64,000 bases of DNA from Tillus elongatus (GCA_964006375.1 OZ023265.1:165566118-165630117); one strand, 5' to 3'. Shown: positions 1 to 13,265, counted from the stretch's first letter. Numbers and translations are program-made. The notes: generated from the letters alone by a model not told the origin.

Positions 1-1319
1 CGATACAGAAAATCTAGAAAGAAAAAAAGCAAAATAATAAACCCAATATATCTATTGGTTATTAAAGGATTTCGTTCAAAATAAACATTTTTATTTATAT
101 GCTAATGATGCTTACTAATGTAATCTTTGAAATCCAGCAAAGCTGATTGTGTTATTAAATGGAAACCTCTTAAAGACTCTTGGACATTATAACCCAGATG
201 CTCACGAGTCAGTCTTTGCTCAGTACTTTAAGATCACTGGTAAGATCGAAAATAGACGACTGCTCGGCTATATGTACACTAATATAAATATAATTGTAAT
301 TAAATTACAAGAAACTAGTAATTATGCTTTATATCCCGGCAAATCTACCAGGCTTGCTTTTGTTCCATCACATTGTGTTATTATAGGCATCTAAAACCCA
401 GTCGAATGTGTCCGAAATTATATCTCAAAAATCTCTGTAATCCTGAATCTAATTTACTAAGACGCTGCTGCATAGATATTTATAGGGAAGAATGACAAAC
501 TCATTGAACGCTAAACTGCGAGAGGCTGAGCTTGCTCTAGTACCCAAGAAAATTTTTGATTCATCTCACGGGAAAAAGTTATAATCAGAAAACTCTTCAC
601 ATTCTTTTAGTATGTCCCTTATTTGCTTGCCCTTGAAGGCAACATTTAAACGAATAAAGTTTGAAATTTTAAACTTAAATGTTAGGTACTGTTAAGGCGT
701 CTCGTCTGAAGGATTAGACCTCTAAAATTTACATATTTCTTAGTAACCGTCTTTGTTATGATATCTACCATCTGTACAATGCAATTTTACACATGGTTAG
801 GAATAACCCAACAAGGGTCATTTCTTGTTAAAATTGGCAACACGTCTGCTACCCTATCTCAGGTAGCTAGGTAGGAAAATTCAATATTCATTCAAAGCAG
901 TTCTTCTATAGACTCGAAACAAGCAACACGCTTGTGCTAGCATAATCACTACTCATTTCGTAGAGTTCTCATGAACTCTAAAGCATACCATACTATAAGT
1001 AATTTTGTATAAGTTTACAGTTTGTTATTAAACGTTAAGTTGTTACTAACATCAGCGTTTAATTTAACAAAACATAATCAGGTCCTTCGAGCTATCAAGA
1101 AATAAAAACAAATAAAATGTGGTACATCAGTACAAAACGTAATTAAACAGGTGCTAATATAAATTGTTTACTTACATTTTTAAGAGAGTCTATTTTGTTT
1201 GATAGTATCTAAAAATGTATGATGTAGTTCAAAACTTCATATATAATTTTGTTAGTAAGTTAGGGCGCCGTTAGTGTCATTACCCTTAGTTGTTACGACA
1301 CTTTAAAAATGAAATGAAA
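1..1319. other. Unassigned AT-rich sequence
   Basis: No recognisable protein domain, terminal repeat or RNA gene was seen. The longest open frame (about 81 codons at 149-394) has no recognisable domain and no supporting signal, so I do not call it a gene. Confidence 0.5.
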
Positions 1320-1706
1320 TGGACGCAGCAAGTGCGTTATGGAAGTGAATTTTCATAAAAATGTTTTAACAGCAAATATGTCTCTCTAATATAAGCAGGC
1401 CTCAATGTTGTTACCGGTATAACCTATATAGTAGAAACAATGTGCCATATTTTAGCAAAATAATTTATTGTTTGAAAAAATACAACGATTTTCCGAAAAT
1501 AAACTTTAAATGTTTCCGAGAAAACTGGTGATTTTCTAGCCAACAAACCTTGAGTTAATAGCAAATTGCAGCAATTAATGAAAATTCGCTACCAAAACTC
1601 ACTTACTGCGTCTCGATTTTTTTCTTACAAGGTATCACCAACGACTTATGTGCCATCTTGTGATTGCCAAAATAATTTTATAAGATGCAGCTCAATACAC
1701 GATATA

Positions 1707-1847
<141 letters not shown>

Positions 1848-2551
1848 CATTTTTCTCGTATCTTGTATAAAAACAATTACATCGAGCTTTACCATAGAAA
1901 TCCGCCAGCTTGTATATATGCAAACAGATAAAAACTGAAAGTAAACCTGGATATGGATTCTAGGAAGCCTAGTTTGCGCTCATTTGAAGAAACCTTTTTA
2001 AAATTGAAAAGTCGCGGTATCCTCATTAACGAATTTTTTCTACGAATATTAGCTAAAAAGTACAGACCGTTAAACCATAAACTTAACTAAAACTACCGCC
2101 AAAACAAAGGGTCTATTTGACATGAAATTTCTAGAAATATTTTAGTCAAATGAAGGACAATGATGGTTGGAACTGAAACTTAAGGGTTTGCAGAACACTC
2201 TTCTTGCGACATTTTCTTTACATAACCCAAATTTATTTCAGGTTCTTTGCCTAAATGTTGCCAACTTTGACGTTTCAAATCGCAACTGAGGAAAACCACA
2301 CATTTTTTTCTTTAAATTCCCATAACTTTTTGCCTATGAACTTACAGAGCTAAATTTTGGTACATTATTCGCGCTTTATAATACCAACAGGCGTAACAAC
2401 TTCGGTTGCCCTTAATTTGTTATTGCCGGAGATATAAGTTTTTTTTCGAAAGGAAACACAAACCAGCTCGTCCAAGCCACTTGCAAAAGGACGGTGCTCA
2501 GAAAATCAAAATCGGCCCGTTATTTTTTTTAATTATCGGTGTGCTACATAT

Positions 2552-2558
<7 letters not shown>

Positions 2559-2647
<89 letters not shown>
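2559..2647. repeat. (AT)n microsatellite 2
   Basis: Pure AT tract of about 89 bp. It forms the right boundary of H1 copy 1 and the left boundary of a different dispersed repeat. Confidence 0.97.
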
Positions 2648-2985
2648 TTAAAAAATTGTGGGAATGCCGTCAGTTGCAGAATAAAACTGTCTATTAAAAG
2701 CCGAGTTTTCGGAAAAGTTTATTCCATTATCAAGGCTACAACATGAAAAGAAAAAAGTTTTACAATTTACATAGGAAAAATATAAAAGTTCAAAATACTT
2801 ACATATAACGTGAGTTTTACTATAACTAATTATTGAGGAACAAACATGAAAAAACCTTTTAGTACATTTGACTGAAGTCGAAAAGTGCCAAACTGACATA
2901 TGAAGCTAACTATTGTGTATTTGAATTTGGTTTTTGTTTTTGTCTCGGAAATATAAATAAGGGTAGTGATTTCTAAGGTTATTGT
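2648..2985 (-). repeat. Dispersed 0.33-kb repeat with hammerhead-like segment (copy 1)
   Basis: Collinear with 17765-18090, and both copies start directly after an (AT)n tract. On the minus strand, 2738-2699 reads CTTGATAATGG, a loop, TTTTCCGAAAACTC. A GGAA/TTCC stem lies between a TGAT-like box and GAAA, which resembles a degenerate hammerhead core of the kind found in Penelope-like element ends. The catalytic box is not canonical, so activity is not claimed. Confidence 0.45.
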
Positions 2986-3119
2986 CTTTTAGTGCATTTT
3001 CGTAGAAAAAATTCACTAATGGGGAGATCCCGACTTTTGAATTTTAAAAAAAATTTTGCAAATGAGCGCGAACTAGGACCCCTAGAACCCATATCCGGGG
3101 TCAGTTTCAATTTTTATAT

Positions 3120-3712
<593 letters not shown>

Positions 3713-3809
3713 GTTTACGATATAAAAAGTAAACTATACACCAAAATTTAGATTTCTATGTTACAATAAAACAAATTTATAATAAAATATTTTGTGCCAG
3801 ATCATTTCT

Positions 3810-3845
3810 ATGAAAATTCACTACCATAACGCACTTGCTGCGTCC
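3810..3845 (-). other. H-family terminal hairpin
   Basis: Right terminus of H2 copy 1. ACGCA and TGCGT flank a 5-nt loop, preceded by ATGAAAATTCACTACC. The same terminus recurs at least 16 times in this window, in both orientations. Confidence 0.75.
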
Positions 3846-3962
3846 AGGCTTTCTTTATTTTATTAGATTGTCGTTAACAATTTAATAAACTTAAAGAAGG
3901 CGCCCTAAACGTGGGACTATTCGTTACTATTCGTTACCAAACCATATATAACCGTATATATT

Positions 3963-3965
<3 letters not shown>

Positions 3966-4053
<88 letters not shown>

Positions 4054-4160
4054 TGAAACTGACCCCGGATATGGGTTTTCGGGGCTCTAGTTTGCGCTCA
4101 TTTGAAGAAAATTTTTCAAAATTTAAAAGTCGGGGTCTCTCCATTAGTGCATTTTTTTAA
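3966..4160 (-). repeat. (AT)n microsatellite 4 and H2 half-copy
   Basis: An AT tract (3966-4051) is followed by the inverted H2 left block (GAAACTGACCCCGGATATGG to CATTAGTGCATTTTTTTAAG). The distal half of the element is absent on the other side of the tract. Confidence 0.7.
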
Positions 4161-4673
4161 GGAAAATTGCCTAAAAAGATTTATTTTTAACCTAATGTGG
4201 CAGTTTATAGATATTGCTCTTCTATGTTTCAGAATAACGATTCTAGAGAATTGGTGGCTGACAGAATACAAACAAAAAACATGTCTACGTGTCATATGGT
4301 TCCTGTTGAACGCAACCCTTTTTGTGTACACAAAAACATCCACCATATAAGGTTCTGATTTGTTTCTTGTTGTGGTCACACAAAGCCCTTTCGTGCTTTT
4401 GATTGGGGTGGTGCGTTCGCTCATCCTCCCATATTTTCTTTGTGGGAAATAGAGTGGAGTACGTAGGTAAGAGCTGATCAAATGGTTTCTCCGGCTTTAT
4501 TCAGTTTCACACGGAACTTTTGCGTGATCCGTATCAGATGTTTCATGCAATGTCGGAAAAGACGACTAGCTAAAAGATGATGGATTTGATAAATATTCTG
4601 TGGCAGAGAAAAGTGGATGCCAACAGCATGGGAAATTTATTCGTTTCATAACAATTTTAATTTAAAAAAGTTC
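4161..4673. other. Unassigned spacer
   Basis: No recognisable domain or repeat structure. The overlapping open frames on the two strands show no conserved motif. Confidence 0.4.
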
Positions 4674-6359
4674 GGGACGCAGCAAGTGCGTTATAGTAGT
4701 GAATTTGCATAAGAATTGTACACTATTAGTAAGATATATTATTAAAACTAATTCTTTAAATTTAAATGGACCTGGGAGATCGGTTTTAGAGTCTCAGTTA
4801 GCGATTATTTGAAAAAATTGACATTTTCGCTGGAGTTAAAAAATAAAAAATTGGTCTTAGATATAATATGGAAGTACTGCAATTGCTTTTAAAAAATTGT
4901 GTTGCCAGTTCCATATAAGTTACAACATTTTTTCAGAAAAAAATTATTTACAAAGGGATTGTACCTGTCAAATTATAAATATGGCAGGTATTTTTCCATA
5001 TTAATTGCTTGGATGGTTTTATTTTAGTCAACCCATCCAGTTTTTGCAAACAATAAACAACAAAAAAGGTTTTTTAGAGCAAATTTGTAGTTATCCGCGA
5101 AGTTCAGTATGTTATTTTTCTTAACTCAACAACTCAAAAAATAATAGGTTCGATTTTGATTAAATTTGGTGAGTACCTTTCCTTTGCAAGTGGCTTGGAC
5201 AAGCTCGTTATCCAGGAAAATCGGCCCGAGTTTTCCCAGACATATTTGTGTTTTCTTTGAAAAAAAATGTATCTCCGGAAGTAACAAAGTAAGGGCAGCC
5301 AAATTTGGTTGGCAGGTTAACATTATTATGGATAAATTACTTGCCAAAATGTACATCTGTAAGTTAAAAGAGAAAAAAGTTATGTGTATTTAAAAAAAAA
5401 ATTGAGGTTTTCCTCAAAACGTCAAAGTCGCGATTTAAAACGTCAAAATTGGCAACATTTAGGCAAAGAACCTGAAACTAATACGAGCTATGAAAAAAAA
5501 TGTCTCAAGAAGAATGTTTTACAAAGCCTGAAGTCTTAGCTTCAGCTGTCATTGCGATACAAATTCTCTTTTTTTTAATCGAACACGCCTTATATTATTG
5601 CATTTTTGCATTTTCCATCGAAATATAATGCATGTTTGTAAGATAAGAAATTCGGGACGCAGCAAGTGCGTTATAGTAGATAATTTTCTTTAAATGATTC
5701 AAATTTGAATAGCTCCATTTGCTATTAACCTATAAGGTTGACCAAGAGACCAGATTTTCGGGAACACTTTAAGTTTACTTTCGAAAATTTTTGTACATTT
5801 TCAAACAATAAAGTTATTTTGGTCAAACATGGAAACTTGTTTGTACTATATTGGTTATACTGGTAACCAAATTTGATGTCTGCTTTCTTAAAAAAAAACA
5901 CACACACGAAAGTATTTACTATTAAAACCATTTTTATGAAAATTCATTACCATAACGCACTTGCTGCGTCCAGACTTTTGTTGTTTATGTGTTGCAAAAA
6001 CTCAATGGGTTAACTAAAACAAAGCCATCCAAGCAATTAATAAGGAAAAATACCTGTCATATTTACAATTTGACAGGTACATTCCCTTTGTAAATAATTA
6101 TTTTTTTCTCAAAAACTTTTGTAACTTTAATGAAATTTGTAACAATTTTTTTGGAGGCACTTACATATTGTATCTAAGATAAAATTTTAATTTTCTAGCT
6201 CCATATAAAATATAATTTTTTTCAAATAATCGCTAACTGGGACCCTAAAACCGATCTTCAAGGTCCATTTAAATTTAAAGAACTAGTTTTAATAATATAT
6301 CTTACTAATAGTGTACAATTCTTATGCAAATTCACTACTATAACGCACTTGCTGCGTCC
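4674..6359. mobile_element. Foldback element with ~390-bp inverted ends
   Basis: The left arm 4674-5075 and right arm 5978-6359 are inverted copies. Both carry the hairpin terminus (GGGACGCAGCAAGTGCG / CGCACTTGCTGCGTCC) and then match inward through the TTAGCGATTATTTGAAAAAA block and a PLE-free AT-rich block with small indels. The centre contains a single 141-bp-type unit (5126-5300), an inverted piece of the H1 block (5390-5540) and a nested smaller element (5654-5971). No transposase is encoded. Long foldback arms with internal hairpins suggest non-autonomous mobilisation by an unseen partner. Confidence 0.65.
5654..5971. mobile_element. Nested ~318-bp hairpin-ended MITE
   Basis: Begins GGGACGCAGCAAGTGCG and ends with its inverse CGCACTTGCTGCGTC, lying inside the larger foldback element. 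It is non-coding. Confidence 0.65.
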
Positions 6360-6885
6360 GGAAATGTTTTATTTATATTATATATTCGCATGATAAAAGT
6401 AAGCGATTTTGACAGCAAACTTTGTCCTGGTATTAGGAAATAAATGGTGCGAGGCTGACATTACACAATTCTTAGTTGACTGTTCAGCTCTATATATAAA
6501 ATGTTGTGTAAACTAGAGGAACATACTACCTGTTTCTGCACCGAGATGGCGTACCTGTCGTATCACACAACGTTCTCCCGGCTGATAACCTGCGACAATC
6601 TCGATTGTTTACATTTTTATCTACGATCTATTTAAATAGAACAGCGGTACAGATAACGTCATCTCTCTTTGTCAAACATTGTAGATAATGCATTACAGAA
6701 TCTGAAGTGATGTCGAGGATTATTTTATTATTTATTTCGAATAACTTTATTTTCCTTTCATCAAACGACTTGAAAATTGGTACACAACTACGTCTGTCTA
6801 TGTTCTTTTAAGTTGTCAATATTCGTTGCAACTTGAGAGATATTGCGCCTAAAAAATTTTTTTAATTTTTTACTAAGGAAAATTG
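6360..6885. other. Unassigned spacer
   Basis: No recognised feature. The sequence is less repetitive than its neighbours. Confidence 0.4.
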
Positions 6886-6986
6886 GCCGTTAAAATTTGC
6901 TGAACGAACTCATCCAAGCCATTAGCAAAATAAGGGTAATTACCAAATTTGGTCCAAATCAGTGAAGATTTTTTGAGTTATTAGTT

Positions 6987-7066
<80 letters not shown>

Positions 7067-7180
7067 CATTTTAGCTGACCATGGAAATGGGTTCCAAATG
7101 CCCTAATTCTCGCTCATTTAAAGAAATTTTCCGAAAGTCTCACCATCGATACCTCTCTATTAGGGAATTTTCTCCATGAA
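6886..7180 (-). repeat. H2-family half-copy with (AT)n microsatellite 5
   Basis: Inverted H2-type sequence (TTTTTTGAGTTATTAGTTGGAT), then a (AT)n tract (6989-7066), then a degenerate left block ending TTAGGGAATTTTC...GAAAATTCACTAA. Confidence 0.6.
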
Positions 7181-7384
7181 AATTCACTAAAAAATGCAAA
7201 ATACTAGACAATTTATACAAACCTTTGTCTGTTATAAAATATATATTTTGTTTTTAGTGAATTTTCTTAGAAAAAATTCACTAATCAGGAGATCTCGACT
7301 TTTGAATTTTGAAAAAATTTCTTCAAATGAGCGCAATCTAGGACCCCTAGAACCCATATCCGGGGTCAGTTTCAATTTTTATAT

Positions 7385-7542
<158 letters not shown>

Positions 7543-7620
7543 CCGAGCGATAAATCAAAAAATACTAAACTGATTTTCAATCAAACTTGACAAAAATCTT
7601 GTTTGGGCGAAAAATAATGG

Positions 7621-8071
7621 GCCGATTTTGATAAAATTTGGTGAGCACCTACCTTTAGCAAGTGGCTTGGACAAGTTCGTTAGCCAGAAAAATCGGACGA
7701 GGTTTTCCGGGAAAATTTTGAGTTTTCATTCGAAAAAAATTCTTATCTCAAAAAGTATTAAGCCGATTTTAATAAAATTTGGCATGTACCTTTTTTTTGT
7801 AAATGGCTTTGACAAGTTTGTTAGTCAAGAAAATCGGACGAGGTTTTCCGGGAAAATTTTGAGTTTTCATTCGAAAAAATTTTTTATCTCAAAGAATAAT
7901 AGGGCGATTTTGATAAAATTCGGCATGTACCTTCCTTTTGTAAATGACTTTCACAAGTTCGTTAATCAGAAAAATCGGACAAGGTTTTCCGGGAAAATTT
8001 TGAGTTTTAATTTGAAAAAAAATTTTATCTTAAAAAATAAGAAAACTATGATAACCAAATTTGGTAGGTAG
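7621..8071 (+). repeat. Three 141-bp tandem units (second locus)
   Basis: Same 141-bp period and same open frame as at 3230-3712 (147 codons here). The frame is again uninterrupted across three units, although residues differ between the two loci. No known domain was recognised. Confidence 0.5.
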
Positions 8072-8204
8072 GTTTACGATATAAAAAGTAAACTATACAC
8101 CAAAATTTAGATTTCTATGTTACAAGAAAAAAAAGTTATAATAAAATATTTTATGCCAGATCATTTCTATGAAAATTCACTACCATAACGCACTTGCTGC
8201 GTCC

Positions 8205-8867
8205 AGGCTTTTTGATGTTTTATCATATCGCGAATAATATTTAAGCTAATACGATTTGATCTATAATAACCTTTATGTTTATAATATTCCACATAAGGTT
8301 AAATCAAGCGGGTGGATACGTATATGAAAGTTAATTTATAGTATCATTAGAGCTATCTTTACGTCGATCATTTACAGTTAATAATTCTATAGGAGTCATT
8401 TTATGGACAATATAATCCAGTCAATGAAGCGTCCTTCCGCTAATAAAGGAGATAATTGCTACGTGGTGTGAAGAAGGCACGCTCGTAGATTAACGTCTTT
8501 AGGTTTAAGGCGGGTGTTTCTTGGAAGTGGTTGTTGTTCGGTTTTCTATAACATATATAATAGTCCTCCATTAAGGAACGGAAATAACAAAGGCCAAAAT
8601 AGGTCGAGTTTAGATTTTCACATGCTGGCCGCCCCGCCGATATAGTAATATAGTCCGCGAATCTTGATTATAAGCAGAGTTGTCACGTCCTATTTATATT
8701 CCCTGAGAGAGACTAAAAATTGGCGGCTCACTTGCGTAACATTTTATATTAGGACAATACAATACGTTGGCTGAGTTCACCACGATCAATAGCTGAACAG
8801 TTAAGTCAACATATGCGTTTACTAGTTCCACTAAGTTTTAGCTCAAACTTAACTATTACCAACAGTT
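8205..8867. other. Unassigned spacer
   Basis: No domain, terminal repeat or RNA gene was recognised. Confidence 0.4.
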
Positions 8868-8968
8868 TAAAAAAATTCACTAATAAGGAGATCCTGACTT
8901 TTGAATTTTGAAAAATTACTTCAAATGAGCGCTAATTAGGCCGCCTAGAACCCATACCCAAGATCAGC

Positions 8969-9058
<90 letters not shown>
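8868..9058 (+). repeat. H2 left half plus (AT)n microsatellite 7
   Basis: The H2 left block (AAAAAATTCACTAATAAGGAG to CCCATACCC) runs into an (AT)n tract (8972-9058). The expected H2 right half is replaced directly by pacifastin repeats. Confidence 0.65.
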
Positions 9059-9061
<3 letters not shown>

Positions 9062-12000
9062 TATGTCCTAATGACACAACCGTAGCTGAGCCACGTGGCA
9101 GCAAATGAAATACGACTGCAATGATTGCTTTTGTCGTGAGGTAGAGGAATAGGCTTGCACCCAGTAGGCTTGTCCTCCCAACAATTCTCCAATTGTATCA
9201 AGTTATTTAGAAGAACCATGTGTGCCTAGCGAGAAGAAGAATATAAGCTGCAACCACTGTTTCTGTACAGAACCCGGTCATAGGGCATGTACTGGATTAT
9301 TGTGTCCTATGAAACTTCAGAAGCTGGCAACAGACACCCTGAAGGACCATTCAAAGCCGGAGATAAAACAAAATACGATTGCAACGACTGCGTTTGTCTT
9401 GAGGCGATAGAGGAATAGGCTTGCACCCAGTAGGCTTGTCCTCCCAACAATTCTCCAATTGTATTAAGTTATTTAGAAGAACCATGTGTGCCTGGCGAGA
9501 AGAAGAATATAAGCTGCAACCACTGTTTCTGTACAGAACCCGGTCATTGGGCATGTACTGGATTATTGTGTCCTATGAAACGTCAGAAGCTGTATTGTAT
9601 AAAGTTATTTAGAAGAACCATGTGTGCCTGGTGCGAAGAAGAATATAAGCTGCAACCACTGTTTCTGTACAGAACCCGGTCATTGGGCATGTACTGGATT
9701 ATTGTGTCCTATGAAACTTCAGAAGCTGGCAACAGATACCCTGAAGGACCATTCAAAGCCGGAGATAAAACAAAATACGATTGCAACGACTGCGTTTGTC
9801 TTGAGGCGATAGAGGAATAGGCTTGCACCCAGTAGGCTTGTCCTCCCAACAATTCTCCAATTGTATTAAGTTATTTAGAAGAACCATGTGTGCCTGGTGA
9901 GAAGAAGAATATAAGCTGCAACCACTGTTTCTGTACAGAACCCGGTCATTGGGCATGTACTGGATTATTGTGTCCTATGAAACGTCAGAAGCTGTATTGT
10001 ATAAAGTTATTTAGAAGAACCATGTGTGCCTGGTGAGAAGAAGAATATAAGCTGCAACCACTGTTTCTGTACAGAACCCGGTCATTGGGCATGTACTGGA
10101 TTATTGTGTCCTATGAAACTTCAGAAGCTGGCAACAGATACCCTGAAGGACCATTCAAAGCCGGAGATAAAACAAAATACGATTGCAACGACTGCGTTTG
10201 TCTTGAGGCGATAGAGGAATAGGCTTGCACCCAGTAGGCTTGTCCTCCCAACAATTCTCCAATTGTATTAAGTTATTTAGAAGAACCATGTGTGCCTGGT
10301 GAGAAGAAGAATATAAGCTGCAACCACTGTTTCTGTACAGAACCCGGTCATTGGGCATGTACTGGATTATTGTGTCCTATGAAACGTCAGAAGCTGTATT
10401 GTATAAAGTTATTTAGAAGAACCATGTGTGCCTGGTGAGAAGAAGAATATAAGCTGCAACCACTGTTTCTGTACAGAACCCGCTCATTGGGCATGTACTG
10501 GATTATTGTGTCCTATGAAACTTCAGAAGCTGGCAACAGATACCCTGAAGGACCATTCAAAGCCGGAGATAAAACAAAATACGATTGCAACGACTGCGTT
10601 TATCTTGAGGCGATAGAGGAATAGGCTTGCACCCAGTAGGCTTGTCCTCCCAACAATTCTCCAATTGTATCAAGTTATTTAGAAGAACCATGTGTGCCTG
10701 GCGAGAAGAAGAATATAAGCTGCAACCAGTGTTTCTGTACAGAACCCGGTCATTGGGCATGTACTGGATTATTGTGTCCTATGAAACTTCAGAAGCTGGC
10801 AACAGATACCCTGAAGGACCATTCAAAGCCGGAGATAAAACAAAATACGATTGCAACGACTGCGTTTGTCTTGAGGCGATAGAGGAATAGGCTTGCACCC
10901 AGTAGGCTTGTCCTCCCAACAATTCTCCAATTGTATCAAGTTATTTAGAAGAACCATGTGTGCCTGCCGAGAAGAAGAATATAAGCTGCAACCACTGTTT
11001 CTGTACAGAACCCGGTCATTGGGCATGTACTGGATTATTGTGTCCTATGAAACTTCAGAAGCTGGCAACAGATACCCTGAAGGACCATTCAAAGCCGGAG
11101 ATAAAACAAAATACGATTGCAACGACTGCGTTTGTCTTGAGGCGATAGAGGAATAGGCTTGCACCCAGTAGGCTTGTCCTCCCAACAATTCTCCAATTGT
11201 ATTAAGTTATTTAGAAGAACCATGTGTGCCTGGCGAGAAGAAGAATATAAGCTGCAACCACTGTTTCTGTACAGAACCCGGTCATTGGGCATGTACTGGA
11301 TTATTGTGTCCTATGAAACGTCAGAAGCTGTATTGTATAAAGTTATTTAGAAGAACCATGTGTGCCTGGTGAGAAGAAGAATATAAGCTGCAACCACTGT
11401 TTCTGTACAGAACCCGGTCATTGGGCATGTACTGGATTATTGTGTCCTATGAAACTTCAGAAGCTGGCCACAGATACCCTGAAGGACCATTCAAAGCCGG
11501 AGATAAAACCAAATACGATTGCAACGACTGCGTTTGTCTTGAGGCGATAGAGGAATAGGCTTGCACCCAGTAGGCTTGTCCTCCCAACAATTCTCCAATT
11601 GTATCAAATTATTTAGAAGAACCATGTGTGCCTGGCGAGAAGAAGAATATAAGCTGCAACCAGTGTTTCTGTACAGAACCCGGTCATTGGGCATGTACTG
11701 GATTATTGTGTCCTATGAAACTTCAGAAGCTGTATTGTATAAAGTTATTTAGAAGAACCATGTGTGCCTGCCGAGAAGAAGAATATAAGCTGCAACCACT
11801 GTTTCTGTACAGAACCCGGTCATTGGGCATGTACTGGATTATTGTGTCCTATGAAACTTCAGAAGCTGGCAACAGATACCCTGAAGGACCATTCAAAGCC
11901 GGAGATAAAACAAAATACGATTGCAACGACTGCGTTTGTCTTGAGGCGATAGAGGAATAGGCTTGCACCCAGTAGGCTTGTCCTCCCAACTATTCTCCAA

Positions 12001-12109
12001 TTGTATCAAGTTATTTAGAAGAACCATGTGTGCCTAGCGAGAAGAAGAATATAAGCTGCAACCAGTGTTTCTGTACAGAACCCGGTCATTGGGCATGTAC
12101 TGGATTATT
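9059..12109 (+). pseudogene. Tandem array of decayed pacifastin-like inhibitor domains
   Basis: About 14 copies of one pacifastin-type domain (CVPGEKKNISCNHCFC, then GHWACTGLLC) begin at 9222, 9488, 9624, 9890, 10026, 10292, 10428, 10694, 10960, 11226, 11362, 11628, 11764 and 12030. They alternate with 8-9 copies of a second domain (AGDKTKYDCNDCVCLE). Units are 266 bp (two domains) or 136 bp (one domain), often paired as 402 bp. The six-cysteine pattern C-x9-C-N-x-C-x-C...C-T-x3-C fits pacifastin light-chain serine protease inhibitors of arthropods. All the second domains I compared carry in-frame TAG codons where related domains have Trp. The first domain lacks one A after its last Cys-Pro codon, which breaks the frame into the second. 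The units look amplified after inactivation. Confidence 0.75.
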
Positions 12110-12643
12110 GAACCTTTTGGAACGTGGGCATGCACAGGACTGCTTTGTCCAAATATCAGTACTGAAGTTCAAACAGTAGAAAATATCAAGGGACAATGTC
12201 AACCTGGTAAAGTAATACAAATGGGATGTAATCGTTGCTTCTGTTTAGAACATGTGAGAACTTGGGCTTGTTCTGGGATCCTCTGTCCCAATGACACTAC
12301 TGAAATGGAAAACATTGAAAGACCTACAGAAAGAAAATGTCAGCCTGAAAAAACATGGAAAATAAAGTGCAACCATTGCTTCTGTTTGGAAGCTTTCGGG
12401 GCTTGCGCTTGCACATTAATGCGTTGTTCAAATGGTACTTATGAAATTGAAGAAGAAAAATATGAAGAAAAACAATGTGTGCCTGGTGAAACAAAGCAAA
12501 TAAGCTGCAACCATTGTTTCTGTATGGATAGCGGCGCATGGGCTTGTACAGGAATACTGTGTCCTAATGACACATCAAAAGCTGAACTACAGGATAGCAA
12601 ATATACTGAAAAACAATGCGTACCTGGTAAAAAGAGAACATAA
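12110..12643 (+). CDS. Pacifastin-like multi-domain inhibitor fragment
   Basis: An open frame of about 178 codons with no in-frame start of its own; upstream it joins the decayed array in a different frame. It holds the C-terminal part of one domain (GTWACTGLLC), then three complete six-Cys pacifastin-type domains. These start CQPGKVIQMGCNRC, CQPEKTWKIKCNHC and CVPGETKQISCNHC, and their C5-C6 loops read CSGILC, CTLMRC and CTGILC. A last domain is cut after CVPGKKRT by a stop at 12641-12643. Pacifastins inhibit serine proteases in haemolymph through the loop between the last two cysteines. There is no signal peptide because the 5' end is missing. It could be the 3' exon of a once-functional gene or a remnant that still reads open. 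Confidence 0.6.
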   Translation, partial: EPFGTWACTGLLCPNISTEVQTVENIKGQCQPGKVIQMGCNRCFCLEHVRTWACSGILCPNDTTEMENIERPTERKCQPEKTWKIKCNHCFCLEAFGACACTLMRCSNGTYEIEEEKYEEKQCVPGETKQISCNHCFCMDSGAWACTGILCPNDTSKAELQDSKYTEKQCVPGKKRT

Positions 12644-13225
12644 GCTTTAACACAAATTAAATACAGGACATGGGGTTTAGCACTTATGGTTGGTGGGGTG
12701 TAAGACACACAAATATAATTCAAGATAAGATAAAATAAATTTATTGTTAATTATCACAGTTGTGTTACAAAGCACTTCAATAGATGTAGGTGCGGTGTTG
12801 CCACATCTCCAGAACTTCCCCAACATCTGGGAATTTTTGCACAATCTGGCAACACCCCCCCCCATGGGGGTGCCTGGGGTGACCCCCCACAGGCGAAATC
12901 TCAACCCTCTAGGACCAGAAATAACGAAGTTACCAACTTGTACCCCGTCGGAACGGATAACTGAGGTCTGCACATTCCGAACACCCTGTATATACACCCT
13001 GTATGCGCAGAGAACCCTTACACCCTGCATACGCAGAGAGATCTAATATTACGAGAAACACCTCTTGTATAACATAGGAGTGATGACCACATTTAGATCA
13101 TCCTGTATATACATCCCCCTGTATACACACGGGACCGATATGTATTCACAGAACCTTCTAGTAAAGGAAGGTCCTGGAACATTCTGGAATGGAACGCTCC
13201 AGAACGAGGTGAAAGGTACCGCGAG

Positions 13226-13265
13226 TATATAAAGGCAAAAGCAAGCCAGCCAGAGACAGTTCAGT
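13226..13265 (+). promoter_or_regulatory. TATA plus initiator core promoter
   Basis: TATATAAA at 13226 and TTCAGT at 13260-13265 are spaced as in an arthropod RNA polymerase II core promoter. It probably drives the LTR-like unit. Confidence 0.5.

Noticed and set aside
9222..11960. Numerous 62-110 codon open frames as separate small genes
   Set aside because: They start at GTG inside each repeat unit and run into the wrong frame of the next domain. They are pieces of one decayed array.
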